Part shown: piece by piece, positions 45,711 through 58,247 of the stretch
How positions within the stretch are numbered: position 1 is the first letter of the stretch
How the letters are laid out: every line of letters starts with the position of its first letter
Assembly (NCBI GenBank): GCA_964017185.1
Contig: OZ024877.1
Location: 8,534,006-8,598,005 of the forward strand
Direction: 5' to 3'
From: Rugalucina vietnamica
Lineage: Eukaryota > Mollusca > Bivalvia > Lucinida > Lucinidae
Length of the DNA stretch: 64,000 nt
Made by a program: the position numbers and the translations under genes
The notes under the pieces: model-generated
What the model was told of the DNA's origin: nothing
Database searches by the model: none
Seen by the model: only the letters and a program-made list of their open reading frames with translations

Positions 45711-48700
45711 AGGCCAAGTTTCCACGGACAATTTTACTTTGACAAAGATTATTTGTCACAGATGTTTGGCAATGAGTTTGCGCTCTCACACAGCAAAGAT
45801 TACTTATTAGCTCACCTGAGCCGAAGGCTCACAAGGTTAGCTAATAGGATGGCCATGATCCGGCGTCCGTCCGTCGTCGTCCGTCCGTCCGTCGTCGTCG
45901 TCCACAATTTCAAAGATCTTCTTCTCTGAAACCGCTTGGCCGATCTAGTTGAAATTTTATGTGGAGCCTCCTTGGGTAGTGGCATTTCAAGTTTGATCGC
46001 GAAATCCAGGTCACATGACCAAGATGGCCGCCACGCCCATATATGGTAAAAACCCTTCAAAAATCTTCTTCTCCAGAACCGGTGGGCCGATTTCCACGAA
46101 ACTTGGTATGTAGCATTGGGGACTTCAGCCCATCATAGTTTGATAAAATGATGACCCTTGGATGACCTTGACCTATTTTACGGCAAGGTCAAATTTGGAA
46201 ACATAGGCTTTAACATGGGAAAAAGTGAAAACTATGGATTTTTTGAAAACTATTGCAGCCTGAGGCCTGAAAAGTGGTAGATGCAAACAACTAATGGAGT
46301 AGATGAAGGTATGTGATTAATTTAGGTCAAGGTCATCTCTTGACCTTGGCCAGTATGTCATCCATACACACTTTTCAAAGATCTTCTTCTCTGAAACTGC
46401 TTGGCCAATCAAAGTGAAATTTTATGTGGAGCATCCATGGGTAGGGAAGACGAAAGTTTGATCGCAAAATCCAGGTCACATGACCAAGATGGCCGCCACG
46501 CCCATATATGGTAAAAACCACTAAAAAATCTTCTTCTCCAGAACCCGCCGGCCGATTTTCACGAAACTTGGTATGTAGCATTTGGGGCTCCAGCCCATCA
46601 TAGTTTGATCAAATGATGACCATAGGATGACCTGGACCTATTTTACGGCAAGGTCAATTTTGGAAACATAGGCTTTTACATGGGAAAAAGTGAAAACTAT
46701 GGATTTTTTGAAAACTATTGCAGCCTGAGGCCTGAAAAGTGGTAGATGCAAACAACCAATGGAGGAGATGAAGGTATGTGATTAATTTAGGTCAAGGTCA
46801 TCTCTTGACCTTGGCCAGTCTGTCGTCCATACACACTTTTCAAAGATCTTCTTCTCTGAAACTGCTTGGCCAATCAAAGTGAAATTTTATGTGGAGCATC
46901 CATGACTAGGGGAGACAAAAGTTTGACCGCGAAATCCAGGTCACATGACCAAGATGGCCGCCACGCCCATATATGGTAAAAACCACTCAAAAATCTTCTC
47001 CAGAACCGGTGGGCTAATTTCCGCGAAACTTGGTATGTAGCATCGGGGACTTCAGCCCATCATAGTTTGATAAAATGATGACCCTTGGATGACCTTGACC
47101 TATTTTACGGCAAGGTCAAATTTGGAAACATATGCTTTTACATGGGAAAAAGTTTTTGAAAACTATTGCAGCCTGAGGCCCGAAAAGTGGTAGATGCAAA
47201 CAACTAATGGAGTAGATGAAGGTATGTGATTAATTTAGGTCAAGGTCATTTCTTGACCTTGGCCAGTCTGTCGTCCATACACACTTTTCAAAGATCTTCT
47301 TCTCTGAAACTGCTTAGTCAATCAAAGTGAAATTTTATGTGGAGCATCCATTTAATAGGGGAGATGAAAGTTTGATTGCGAAATCCAGGTCACATGAGCA
47401 AGATGGCCGCCACGCCCATATATGGTAAAAACCACTCAAAAATCTTCTTCTCCAGAACCGGCAGGCCGATTTTCACGAAACTTGGTATGTAGCATTTGGG
47501 ACTCTAGCCCATCATAGTTTGATCAAATGATGACCATAGGATGACCTTGACCTATTTTACGGCAAGGTCAAATTTGGAAACATATGCTCTTAAATTGGAA
47601 AAGTGAAACTATTGATTTTTTGAAAACTGTTGCAGCCTGAGACCTGAAAAGTGGTAGATGCAAACAACTAATGGAGTAGATGAAGGTATGTGATTAATTT
47701 AGGTCAAGGTCATCTCTTGACCTTGGCCAGTCTGTTGTCCATACACACTTTTCAAAGATCTTCTCTGAAACTGCTCGGCCAATCAAAGTGAAATTTTATG
47801 TGGAGCGTCTATGGATAGGGGGAACGAAAGTTTGATCGTGAAATTCGGGTCACATGACCAAGATGGCTGCCATGCCCAACTATGGTAAAAACCACTCAAA
47901 TATCTCCTTCTCCAGAACCGGCTGGCCGATTTTCGCGAAACTTGTCCAGCCCATCATAGTTTGTTGAAATAATGACCCTAGGATGACCTTGACCTATTTT
48001 ACGGCAATGTCAATTTTGGAAACATAGGCTTTTACATGGGAAAAGGTGAAAACAGTGGATATTTTGGAAACTGGTGCAGCCTGAGGCCCGAAAAGTAGTA
48101 GATGCAAACAACTAATGGAGTAGATGAAGGTATGTGATTAATTTAGGTCAAGGTCATTTCTTGACCTTGGCCAGTCTGTCGTCCATACACACTTTTCAAA
48201 GATCTTCTTCTCTGAAACAGCTTGGTCAATCAAAGTGAAATTTTATGTGGAGCATCCATTTAATAGGGGAGATGAAAGTTTGATTGCGAAATCCAGGTCA
48301 CATGAGCAAGATGGCCGCCACGCCCATATATGGTAAAAACCACTCAAAAATCTTCTTCTCCAGAACCGGCAGGCCGATTTTCACGAAACTTGGTATGTAG
48401 CATTTGGGACTCCAGCCCATCATAGTTTGATCAAATGATGACCATAGGATGACCTTGACTTATTTTACGGCAAGGTCAAATTTGGAAACATATGCTCTTA
48501 CATTGGAAAAGTGAAACTATTGATTTTTTGAAAACTGTTGCAGCCTGAGACCTGAAAAGTGGTAGATGCAAACAACTAATGGAGTAGATGAAGGTATGTG
48601 ATTAATTTAGGTCAAGGTCATCTCTTGACCTTGGCCAGTCTGTTGTCCATACACACTTTTCAAAGATCTTCTCTGAAACTGCTCGGCCAATTAAAGTGAA

Positions 48701-49431
48701 ATTTTATGTGGAGCGTCTATGGATAGGGGGAACCAAAGTTTGATCGTGAAATTCGGGTCACATGACCAAGATGGCTGCCATGCCCAACTATGGTAAAAAC
48801 CACTCAAATATCTTCTTCTCCAGAACCGGCTGGCCGATTTTCGCGAAACTTGTACAGCCCATCATAGTTTGTTGAAATAATGACCCTAGGATGACCTTGA
48901 CCTATTTTACAGCAATGTCAATTTTGGAAACATAGGCTTTTACATGGGAAAAGGTGAAAACAGTGGATATTTTGGAAACTGGTGCAGCCTGAGACCTGAA
49001 AGTTGCTAGATGCAGACAACTAATGGAGTCAATGAAGGTAAGTAATTAATGAAGGCCAAGGTCATTTCTTGACCTTGACCCCAGGTCATTTAAATATCAA
49101 AATTAAAATTATGGTTTTCTCAGAAATCACTGGGTTTGGAAACTATTGCAGCCTGAGACCTGAAACTTTGCAGATGCAGACAACTTATGAAGTCAATAAA
49201 GGTGTGTGAGTATTCAAGGTCAAGGTCATTTCATGATGACTTAATACTCCAAGATCAGGCTTCAGGTGAGCGTTCTCAGGACCAATGGTCCTCTGGTATT
49301 ACTTAGCTTGCTCACCTTTGTCACAGATATTTGACGATGAAACTTCGCCACAGAATTGAATTTACGCGAGCATATTTTTTCTGCGAAGGTCCTACTTTGT
49401 CAAAGAAAAATTGTCCGTGGAAATGAGGCCT
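45711..49431. mobile_element. TIR MITE X, split by Helitron-like family D
   Basis: Left end AGGCCAAGTTTCCACGGACA then ATTTTACTTTGACAAAG. Right end is the inverse, TTTGTCAAAGAAAAATTGTC then CGTGGAAATGAGGCCT. The arms continue as TTTGTCACAGATRTTTG. Without the insert it is about 0.23 kb. It lies in the presumed 3'UTR or just past it. Confidence 0.72.
45809..49296 (+). mobile_element. Helitron-like family D, copy 2 (complete, 3.5 kb)
   Basis: Starts AGCTCACCTGAGCCGAAGG, then GTCCGTCCGTCGTCG repeats. The core has about seven units of 443-468 bp keyed by CAAAGATCTTCTTCTCTGAA (45908, 46376, 46843, 47289, 47755, 48198, 48662). It ends TTCAGGTGAGCG, hairpin AGGACCAATGGTCCT, then CTGG before T. Non-coding. 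Units keep GGTCACATGACCAAGATGGC and ACCTATTTTACGGCAAGGTC. Confidence 0.87.
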
Positions 49432-49601
49432 ATGGGAGTACCAGGGTTTTAAGTTAAAGAAAAAGGTCTGGAACAAATTTGAAAAGAAACAGATGTTTTG
49501 ACAGATTTTTGGTGTGATAAAAACAAGGTGTTTATGGGTCATTTGGAAAAGGCCTTTTGTAGTAATGGACTCTGGATATTAAAACACATTCCCTCTCGTA
49601 T

Positions 49602-49836
49602 GAGCCGCGACACGAGAAAACCGGTCTTTGGGAGTCCTGATCCGGTCTGACACAAACAAGGCTGTACAGTTACAGAATACGGCTAGAATCTTGAAATTTT
49701 GTGTATGAGTAGAGTAGGAATTGTACTATCCGTGTAGCGAAAACAAAGGCGCTGATCAGCTTGGCAGTTACTGCGAAGCTGAGCTCCGCCTTTGTTTTCG
49801 CACAGGCAAAAATCCCGTTTTCTCATGATGCAGCTC
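49602..49836 (-). mobile_element. MITE family S, copy 13
   Basis: GAGCCGCGACACGAGAAAAC to TCTCATGATGCAGCTC. Flanks GTAT/ATAT (one mismatch). Centre CAGCTTGGCAGTTACTGCGA. Confidence 0.88.
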
Positions 49837-50018
49837 ATATTATAGTCAACAATCATCATTGCGTGAATGGTATTTATTTATTATGAAAGTCTGTATATAC
49901 ACAGCCAAGCAATTTTGTATGCCTGATGTACATTGGAAATTAATAGTTGGGTGAAGTCTATGAGTTTTGGAATAATGAACACCGGGATCTTGTTTTGATG
50001 GAAGATATTATAGCATTT

Positions 50019-50253
50019 GAGCCGCCGCATGGGAAAACAAACAATCTGCATAGGCGAAAACAAAGGCACAGATCAGCTTCGCAGTAACTGCGAAGCTGAT
50101 CAGCGCCTTTGTTTTCGCTACACGGATAGTACAATTCCTTTACTATCTAAATCCAAAATTTCCAGCCTCTTACTATCTTCTGTGACTGTACAGCATGGTT
50201 TGTGTCAGACCTGGTTGGAAACCCAGATTGTTGGTTTTCTCACACACAGGCTC
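50019..50253 (+). mobile_element. MITE family S, copy 14
   Basis: GAGCCGCCGCATGGGAAAAC to TTCTCACACACAGGCTC, flanked by ATTT/ATTT. Centre CAGCTTCGCAGTAACTGCGA. Confidence 0.92.
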
Positions 50254-50263
50254 ATTTTATGTT

Positions 50264-50600
50264 TTGGCGGCTGGGCATGTTAGACGATTATGATGTTATG
50301 TGCAATTGAATTAACATAAATGTGATGTTGTAAATGACAATTTATGTACAGTTAATGGGCTTGCTGTATTTGTGATGTTTTGTTAGATCTTTCAACTTCT
50401 ATAATTGTACAGGATGTTAAATAGTGGTGAGATTTTGCAACATGTTTCATGCAATTCTATTATAATCTCAACATCTGCAGAAATCTGCTTTGCACACTAT
50501 ATATATGCATTAATTGGTATTTTAAAAACAATTATTACAGTATCATTATCTACGGGGAGTGTTTATGCCTAGTGGTAAAGTAACAGCAACAGTGTAAATT
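50264..50600 (+). other. AT-rich unique sequence, possible 3'UTR
   Basis: Not repetitive and not coding. It could be the distal RANBP9/10 3'UTR if the transcript reads through the upstream repeats. Confidence 0.3.
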
Positions 50601-50835
50601 GAGCCGCGACGCGAGAAAACCGGTCTTCGGGATTTCCGACCAGGTCTGACACAAACTGGCCTGTACAGTTTCAGAAGAAGTCTAGAAGATTGAAATTTCG
50701 GATTTAAGAAGAAAAGAAATGGTACTATCCGTGTAGCGAAAACAAAGGCGCTGATCAGCTTCGCAGTTACTGCGAAGCTGATCTGCGCCTTTGTTTTCGC
50801 ATAGGCAACAATCCGCTTTTCTCACGATGCGGCTT
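50601..50835 (-). mobile_element. MITE family S, copy 15
   Basis: GAGCCGCGACGCGAGAAAAC to TTCTCACGATGCGGCTT, flanked by AATT/AATT. Centre CAGCTTCGCAGTTACTGCGA. Confidence 0.92.
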
Positions 50836-51105
50836 AATTAATGTCTTTGTGCAAAGTACAAGTTCCAAATAGTACTAGTCAAGTACACAGGAATAGATGA
50901 CTTTGTCCCAACATAACTGAAAAATTATTGACTGATACATTAATTGCAACACAAATTAACAAGTCATTAGTAAGAAAGGCTACATTACAAATGTTCCAAG
51001 TTTTAAACAAATGCCTAAATCTGTTTGCGTTATTATTTTGGTTTTGCATATTTGAGGATTCTAAAAGTAAACAAAATTGAAAAGAAAAGTTTTGATTGCC
51101 TCTGA

Positions 51106-51190
51106 AGAGCATAGTGACCAAGTGGTGGAGTACAGGACTGTGGAGCATGAGGTCCTGGGTTTGATACATACCTCTGCTCTAGGGTGTCCA
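51106..51190 (+). repeat. Degenerate tRNA-like SINE head
   Basis: GTGACCAAGTGGTGGAGTA (A-box-like) and GGTCCTGGGTTTGATACAT (B-box-like) at tRNA-like spacing, resembling the heads of the SINEs at 15.8 and 61.2 kb but on the plus strand. Confidence 0.5.
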
Positions 51191-52499
51191 AAAGAAACCA
51201 AAAGAAAATAATGATGAATACTTATTTAGCTTACATCGAGTTGTAACTCATTCAGATTGTAAGCACTTGGTTTGGGTTAAGCTAGTATCTCACTGGCATG
51301 CGAATTTCTCGCGACTGTTTTGCGAATTTTGTAGCAGACTTTCGCATGACATTTGTGCGAGTGTCACACGAGTGTCGTGAGAATTTTCATGTGTCGCAAA
51401 CTAGTCACGAACTGGTCGTGAAGGTTTTAAAGATGTTTAAAAAAATTTATGGGAATTTTTCGCCAAAATATTTCGCAAGACTGTCGCCTGACTGTCGTGC
51501 GACGGTCGCGAACCTTTCACTGCAAAATTTTGGCGAATTTACAATGCAAAATTTTCGCGACACTCGTACGAATGTTGTGCGAGTGTTGTACGAGTTGTAC
51601 AACGGTCGTGCGACAGTCTTGAGAAAACATGCGTACACCTTGCAAAATTTTGGCGAATTTACAATGCAAAATTTTCGTGACACTCGTACGAATGTTGTGC
51701 GAGTGTTGTACGACGGTCGCACGACAGTCTTGAGAAAACATGCGAACACCTCGCGACTATCTGGCGAGAAAATAAAACTAAGCGGCTGTCATACGAATTA
51801 AAATGAGACACTCTCACAAATGTCGTGCGACAGTCGCGAGATATATTTTCAAAATTTGCAAAGGGGGTGTTACAAATGTGCCCACGCATGGATTTTCTTT
51901 AAATTTTACAAATACGTAGGTCATCATATATGAGCTATGGAAATGTATATATTGAATTAAATAATTAATTATAGGACTCAGGAGGCAACCTTGGCTCACT
52001 CCCACAATGACATGATACCCGCCCTCATCTTTGTGTGTCCTAAAATTTAAGTTTTATAATTTTCTAAGATTTGTCAAGTGGATTGGCTCGAGAACATCCC
52101 AGGCATTATACTTATACCGTAAAATCATTTTACAGAAGTATTATATTGATTTCCTGATTAAATAATTATGAAATTTCTCAATTTTTTCTCGAAAATTTAC
52201 AAAAAATACCAAATTCAACTTAAAAGATAAATATGTTCCAGTCTTTGTCAAGATACCATATTTGCATAAAAACATGCCATATATATCCTCTTGATATGAG
52301 AAAAATTTCATGATAATTCAAAGCCGGTAACATTGTCATTTTTTACGTTGTATACATGTAGGTCACTTTTCATAATTTTAACAAAATGTTGAAATTGCTC
52401 CAAATCATCGCAAAAAGGTTTTGGATTTTGACCATAATGCATATTTCTGACGCACATTGTGATAAGACAATCCTGAATGGCATACATGTAGTTACATTT

Positions 52500-52570
52500 A
52501 TGTAACTGAGTGGCCACCTGTTGGGAAATAGCCATTCTCTTGGCAAACTGTACATTCTCTTTGTACAAGT
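52500..52570 (+). repeat. Repeat family P, short relic
   Basis: GTAACTGAGTGGCCACCTGT and TGGGAAATAGC match the P block; the rest is lost. Confidence 0.5.
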
Positions 52571-53600
52571 AACTATTTGTTATTTCGCTTGTTTTCCACG
52601 TGGGATTTTACGTTGAACTTTGGTTCTAATTGCAGCAGCTTCTGGTCATTGCTTACGTTTGCCAAAAAGATGTTATTCATGATGGTTTTCTACCATCTGT
52701 TTTTCACAATTGACTGTTTTCCTTAGGTTTAGAACGATATCAAGTAATTCTAAAAAAGCAGTGAGACCAAATGGCTTACAGGTTGCCTTCAGTTGAATCA
52801 ATGCTGAAAGCTCTGGACTCCGAATTATTCTATTGAGGAAATAATAGAGGATGTTTAACTTTGTTTAACTGATAATCATATGTTATGCTTCTCGTATAGG
52901 AGTGAGACAGGGAGGTCCATGTGAAATTGTCTCGTAGTGATAAACTGAATCTGATATTATTATTTCTCACTCTTGGACCAAATGTATTTTCTTGTAAAAG
53001 ACACAAGTGGAAATATAGACAAATGTTCACTGTATATTACTTTATCATACTGTACCAATTCCATGTTTTAATTCTTTAGAGGGAAAGCTAGAGTACCTGA
53101 CCTCCTATATCTCTTACTGTACCCAAATTTTATAACTTTGATTTTCAACAAACGATCTGATTTTGATCTTTACATGAGATTAAAACAGACATAAATTCTG
53201 TAAAGTCATATGCCATAAGTATTTTAAGCATTTAGCCTTCAGTCAAATGAAACACCCGGGATGCAACATCTCTGCATTACATATGTTACCCACATAAATG
53301 CTTGCAAAATAAACATCAAACCAAAATCTCCTATAAAATGTATGCATTTAGGCTGATTATGAAGTATGTTTCATCGTTAAAGCAAGTCCACTTCCTATAT
53401 TCACATTCCTATGGATCTTATTCAGCATATTAAATGTATATTGTACGTTACATACATTACATCATTCAAAACTGAATATTAAAGTTTATATTTTCTTGGT
53501 AAAAATAGGTTTAATAAAGTACGTTCTGTCATATCATGACAAACGTCTTGTAGACAAATTAGTTTCCTTTCATACAAATACAAACATTAATCTGCATGTA
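52571..53600. other. Interior of element Z, no coding seen
   Basis: AT-rich sequence with no long frame, no RNA gene and no repeat recognised. Confidence 0.4.
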
Positions 53601-53616
53601 ACAGGCGAAGAAAAAT

Positions 53617-53692
53617 TCTTTCTTCCCTGACGGGGATCGAACCAGGTTCTCCCGCGTGCTAAGTGAACACTCTACCACGTCGCTGTAAAAGC
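53617..53692 (-). repeat. tRNA-like (Ala-like) SINE head or tRNA pseudogene
   Basis: Minus strand: GCGACGTGGTAGAGTGTTCA then CTTAGCACGCGGGAGAACCT and B box GGTTCGATCC (complement at 53634-53643). The T-arm is good and the anticodon region resembles tRNA-Ala(AGC). However, the anticodon stem is mismatched and no acceptor stem pairs, so a functional tRNA is unlikely. Confidence 0.6.
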
Positions 53693-53936
53693 CGGCTTGT
53701 ACCGCAAGGCAGTACAAGTGTGTTATATACCTATACCCTGTGACATGCATATTATGTGTTCTTATCGGTTGCACAAGCCTGCAAAAGTACTAAGATAGGG
53801 TTTGCATCAAAATAAAACATTGAATGATGAATAAATGTCAGAAAAACAGATTGGGTTATGAGCTTATAATCTTTCTTGAGATTAATATCGCGGTACATGT
53901 ATTGTGATGTTCAATGAAATGTAATTTCTTAATTTA

Positions 53937-53958
53937 TAAGTAAGTAAGTAAGTAAGTA
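53937..53958. repeat. TAAG microsatellite
   Basis: Five TAAG units in element Z. Confidence 0.9.
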
Positions 53959-55158
53959 TGCTAATTAAATAAGGATAACATGAATGCAATTGAACAGCCC
54001 CATGATTTAGCATGTGTATTAACTAGTTACATATAACATCCTTTTAAAATAAGAAGAAAAAGTTCAGCATTTAAAGATCGTATCATATGAAAATTGTTCA
54101 CAGTACATGTTTGCGCTAAATGTAACATATGTAACAAATTGAAAGGGTTCTGAGAGACAACTTCTGAATTCAGGAAGATCAATAATATTGCATTTTAAAC
54201 CCTGCAGTTATACTAATGTGATGTTTAAACACAAAACTTTATTGAAATCTTTAAATTATTTTAAGTCTGTCCAAATGGTAACTTATGTAACAGGGTATAA
54301 GGTCTGTGTGTTGGGTTTCATTAAAAGCATGCTATAATAATATAAATGACTTATAATAAGCCTACAGTAAAACTCCTACAGTCATGAATCATTTATTAAA
54401 GTACTTTGTAATAATTAGTGAACAAGTTAACATTTTGATGAATAAGGGTCATGTGTAATGAATGTAACAAAACACCATGTTACCGGTCCACGATTTTCGT
54501 GAAATTTCACGAATATATTTCTAACATATGTGGGCAATTTTCATATTAAAATGGTGTCTTGACAAAGACTGGAACACAGAAAAATTTTAATTCAAATTCT
54601 ACCTCTTTTAAAATAAGCAGGTGAAAGTTGGGGTTACATGTACATGAAAATGATAGCTCCGCCACTATCTTGATACCAACAAAGTCATTAATAGTATCAG
54701 CAAACTTACCAATGACTACTTTATTTCTGGAAAGCTTCCAACATTTGCTTCATGAATTGTTGGTCACTATAGAAACGTTTAAAGTGGGGTGCCCTTAGCT
54801 ATCGTAGTGACGTCATATATTACGTCATAATTTGCCAGTGGAATTGAATTTATAAGGGAATACACCATTATTATAGCAGTCATAACCAAGACAATTAATG
54901 CACATAATTTCATAAAATTCCATGCGTGGGCAAACTCCCATGTTAATTTCCCATACCCTGTAACAGGCCCTTTGTCTCATAAATGTCATTTCAATGAAAC
55001 TGCAACGTGAAAATTGTGTTTATATCATTAATCTTTGTCGCGAAATAGTTGCGAACTATTCGCAAACTAGACTCCAGTTGTAGTATTCCAGTGAGATAGG
55101 GGCTTTAAGTTACTGATTCTTATGTCTGTTTCTTTTTTCAGTTTTGTTTCATCTTTTT

Positions 55159-55221
55159 ATGTCTCCCCCCGACAGGGTCGGGAGACATATTGTTTTTCCC
55201 CGTGCGTCTGTCCGTCCGTCC

Positions 55222-55276
<55 letters not shown>

Positions 55277-56849
55277 CATCACAAATCGTGTCCGCTCTGT
55301 AACTTAAAAACCGTTAAAGATTTTTCAATGAAACTTGGTACACTTGTAAACCACGACGAGACGATGTGTCATGCACAAGAACCATAACTCTAGCTTGAGT
55401 ATTTTTGGAGTTATTTCCCTTTGATTATTTTCGATACAATTTCGTGTCCGCTTTGTATAACTTGAAAACCGTTAAAGATTTTTCAATGAAACTTAGTACA
55501 CTTGTAGACCACGAGGAGACGATGTGTCATGCACAAGAACCATAACTCTAGCTTGAGTATTTTTGGAGTTATTTCCCTTTGATTATTTTCGACATAATTT
55601 CATGTCCACTGTATAACTTGAAAACCGTTTCAGATTTTTCAATGAAACTTGGTACACTTGTAGACCATGACGAGACGATGTGTCATGCACAAGAACCATA
55701 ACTCTGGCTTGAGTATTTTTGGAGTTATTTCCCTTTGATTATTTTCGACATAATTTCATGTCCACTGTATAACTTGAAAACCGTTTAAGATTTTTCAATG
55801 AAACTTGGTACACTTGTAGACCATGACGAGACGATGTGTCATGCACAAGAACCATAACTCTGGCTTGAGTATTTTTGTAGTTATTTCCCTTTGATTATTT
55901 TCGACATAATTTCATGTCCACTGTATAACTTGAAAACCGTTTAAGATTTTTCAATAAAACTTGATACACTTATTGAGCATGATCAGACGATGTGTCATGC
56001 ACAAGAACCATAACTCTGGCTTGAGTATTTTATGAGTTATTTCCCTTTGATTATTTTCCATACAATTTCGTGTCTGCTTTATAACTCGAAAATCATAAGA
56101 GTTATTTCAATGAACTTGGTACACTTATAAAGCACGCTGAGATTACGTATCGTGCTAAAGAACCATAACTCTTGCTTGCATATCTTTGGAGTAATTTCCC
56201 TTTATTTTCCATACAATTTCATGTCCACCCTATAACTTGAAAACCGTAAGAGAAATTTCAGTGAAACTTGGTACACATATAAAGCATGATGAGACGATGT
56301 GTCATGCACAAGAATTATAACTCATGCTTTCATATCTTTGGAGTTATTTCCCTTTGATTATTTGTCCATACAATTTCATGTCCACTCTATAACTTGAAAA
56401 CCATCAGAAATATTTCAATGAAACTTGGTACACTTATAAAGCACGATGAGATGATGTGTCATGCTAAAGAACCATAACTCTTGCTTGCATATCTTTGGAG
56501 TTATTTCCCTTTGATTATTTTTCATTCAATTTCGTGTCTGCTCTATAACTCAAAAACCATTAGAGATTTTTCAATGAAACATGGTACACTTATAAAGCAT
56601 GATGCACAAGAATCATTACTCTTGCTTTCATATCTTTGGAGTTATTTCCCTTTGATTATTTTCCAAACACTTTCGTGCCCCCTCTATAACTTGAAAACCG
56701 TAAGAGATATTTCAATGAAACTTGGTACACTTATAAAACAGAATGACAGGATATGTGATGCACAAGAACTATAACTCTTGCTTGCATATTTTGGACATGC
56801 ACGTAGAAAGGGGGGAGACATCAGTTTTCACATAGAAAACAAATTCTAG
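55159..56849 (+). mobile_element. Helitron-like family E element (complete, 1.7 kb)
   Basis: Starts ATGTCTCCCCCCGAC..GTCGGGAGACAT (own hairpin), then GTCCGTCCGTCC and a TCTG microsatellite to about 55275. The core has ten units of about 157 bp keyed by ACTTGAAAACCG/GAAACTTGGTACAC (near 55308, 55466, 55621, 55778, 55933, 56090, 56240, 56397, 56552, 56705). It ends with GGGGGGAGACAT, hairpin GTTTTC-ACATA-GAAAAC, then AAATTCTAG before TT. Flanks are T and T. Non-coding. Confidence 0.9.
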
Positions 56850-57287
56850 TTAATTTTTGTAAGTGAAAATTAGGTTTTGCGTCGCTCAAGACATTCGCTT
56901 GTCACTGTTGTTCAGTATGCTTATTTTGTGAATCAGAATTTAATCAATTTCATAACTTTTCATCAAGAACAATTTTTACCTGTCGGAGTAGAACTCTTAG
57001 CCCTCAACTCCAGTAAACTGTTTCCACAAATAATGAGGTTTCTGGAGAGTTTTATTCATATTGTTATGATTCGAAACATCAATGATAAAACTGCAGCTTC
57101 TGCGATCACTGCATATTTTACATGTGAGCAATCATTAGTAATATTACATAAAAACCTGGAAGTATTGTACGTGTATATATGGGTGTTTCTTGAGCCACAC
57201 TGCAACAGAACAGAGAATGGGGAGAGTTGAGCTTCTGTCTGATCAAGTTGGTAAGAGCAAATATTATCTGAATATTTTCGCTTACAC
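56850..57287. other. Unique sequence, no gene recognised
   Basis: A 117-codon open frame at 56877-57230 has no recognisable motif and is probably chance. Confidence 0.4.
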
Positions 57288-57955
57288 CTGGGCCCGAGGT
57301 TATAAAACTTTTTTCATCCTCAACTCAGCTGAGACTATATAATAAGAATCTTACATGAGTGTCAGGTATAGATAGACAAATCTGTCCCGAGGGTCGCATT
57401 TTGGCATCACGAGGCTCACCGAGTGACGCCAAATTGTGACGCGAGGGACAGATTTGTCTATCCATACCTTACACGAATGATGGATTCTTTTTCTTGCATG
57501 CCTTAATGCGGCGAAGCTTGATTTTTATGCTATTTACCTAGAAAAATGCTGCAATCTCGGTGTCCGCCATTTTGAATTAAAACGTTTTGACGTCATTGTG
57601 ACTTGTGCGCTTAGCGATGAAATTACGTGACGTCCTATACAACCAATGTTAAAAAAGAACACTTGAACGCAGGGTGTGACCAGGGTGAGATAACGAGGGT
57701 GATATAAGAATTTCTCACATGGGGTAAAACGTAAGATTTCTCTATCTGGTGTGCAAGATTAAAGTTTATCCTGCTCATAAATGTTAAAATGCCAAAATTG
57801 TTGGCATTTTAACGTAAGCAGGATAAAATACAGGATATGGTGATCTAAGCCTGAAATTTCAATTTATTTGGGCTATTTCAGTAAGTGTGAGCATTCAAAG
57901 TTTTAGTCTCAGCTGAGTTGAGCATGAAAAAAGTTTTATAACCTTGAGGTCCAGA
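57288..57955. mobile_element. TIR MITE with internal hairpins
   Basis: GGGCCCGAGGTTATAAAACT continuing TTTTTCATCCTCAACTCAGC at the left is matched, inverted, by GCTGAGTTGAGCATGAAAAA and AGTTTTATAACCTTGAGG at the right (about 45 bp TIR). Inside are a palindrome at 57358-57472 (GACAAATCTGTCCC..GGGACAGATTTGTC) and a hairpin at 57771-57829 (TTTATCCTGCT..AGCAGGATAAA). Confidence 0.8.
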
Positions 57956-58136
57956 TGAGGGTTCTTGGAACTGCTGTGATTCTGCTGCAGGGTGGCTCAT
58001 AAGGTATATAAATGTCATGATTGCTTTGATAAGTTATTTGTTCTTAATATGAAGTAGTGTTTTAGTATTTTATGCACATAAATTATGAATTTTCTTGGAA
58101 TATGTAAACAATGACATCTACCCTTGTGTGATGATT

Positions 58137-58142
58137 AATAAA
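58137..58142 (+). other. AATAAA on the plus strand
   Basis: TGATGATTAATAAACTGG is the first plus-strand AATAAA I noticed downstream of the gene in non-repeat sequence. The large distance (12.6 kb past the stop) makes it a weak candidate for the RANBP9/10 polyadenylation signal. Confidence 0.2.
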
Positions 58143-58247
58143 CTGGAAATTCCAGATTTCAATAGTTTGTTTTATGCCCTCTTATCAGAAATGTCAAGTG
58201 TAGAAAATAGAGCAGTTCAAGTGCAGAGATGTAAGTGCAGAATAACT

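Larger units (their letters stand above)
51278..55108. mobile_element. Foldback element Z, 3.8 kb, with TCGCGAC/GTGCGAC-rich arm
   Basis: The left end CTAGTATCTCACTGGCATGC matches the inverse of TATTCCAGTGAGATAGGGGC at the right. Deeper arm pairs are CCCACGCATGG (about 51880) with CCATGCGTGGG (about 54930), and CCAGTCTTTGTCAAGA (about 52235) with its inverse near 54555. GCCGGTAAC near 52322 pairs with GTTACCGGT near 54480. The left arm holds a direct duplication (GCAAAATTTTGGCGAATTTA at about 51520 and 51640). The centre 52340-54460 has no transposase. Confidence 0.6.

Noticed and set aside
51298-51801. 167-codon plus-strand frame with repeated FGEFTMQNFRDTRTNVVRVL
   Set aside because: Arises from the direct duplication and GTGCGAC/TCGCGAC words in element Z; overlapping minus frames are equally open, so this is composition, not coding.
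53617-53692. tRNA-Ala gene
   Set aside because: B box is good, but the anticodon stem is mismatched and no acceptor stem pairs; better read as a SINE head or pseudogene.
55122-55387. Frames with SVCLSVCLSVCL
   Set aside because: Translation of the TCTG microsatellite in family E.
19251-56849. Regularly spaced repeats resembling CRISPR arrays
   Set aside because: Units are 145-470 bp and near-identical throughout with no unique spacers, in a eukaryotic intron context.
56877-57230. 117-codon plus-strand frame
   Set aside because: No motif, no repeat homology, and AT-rich background; likely chance.
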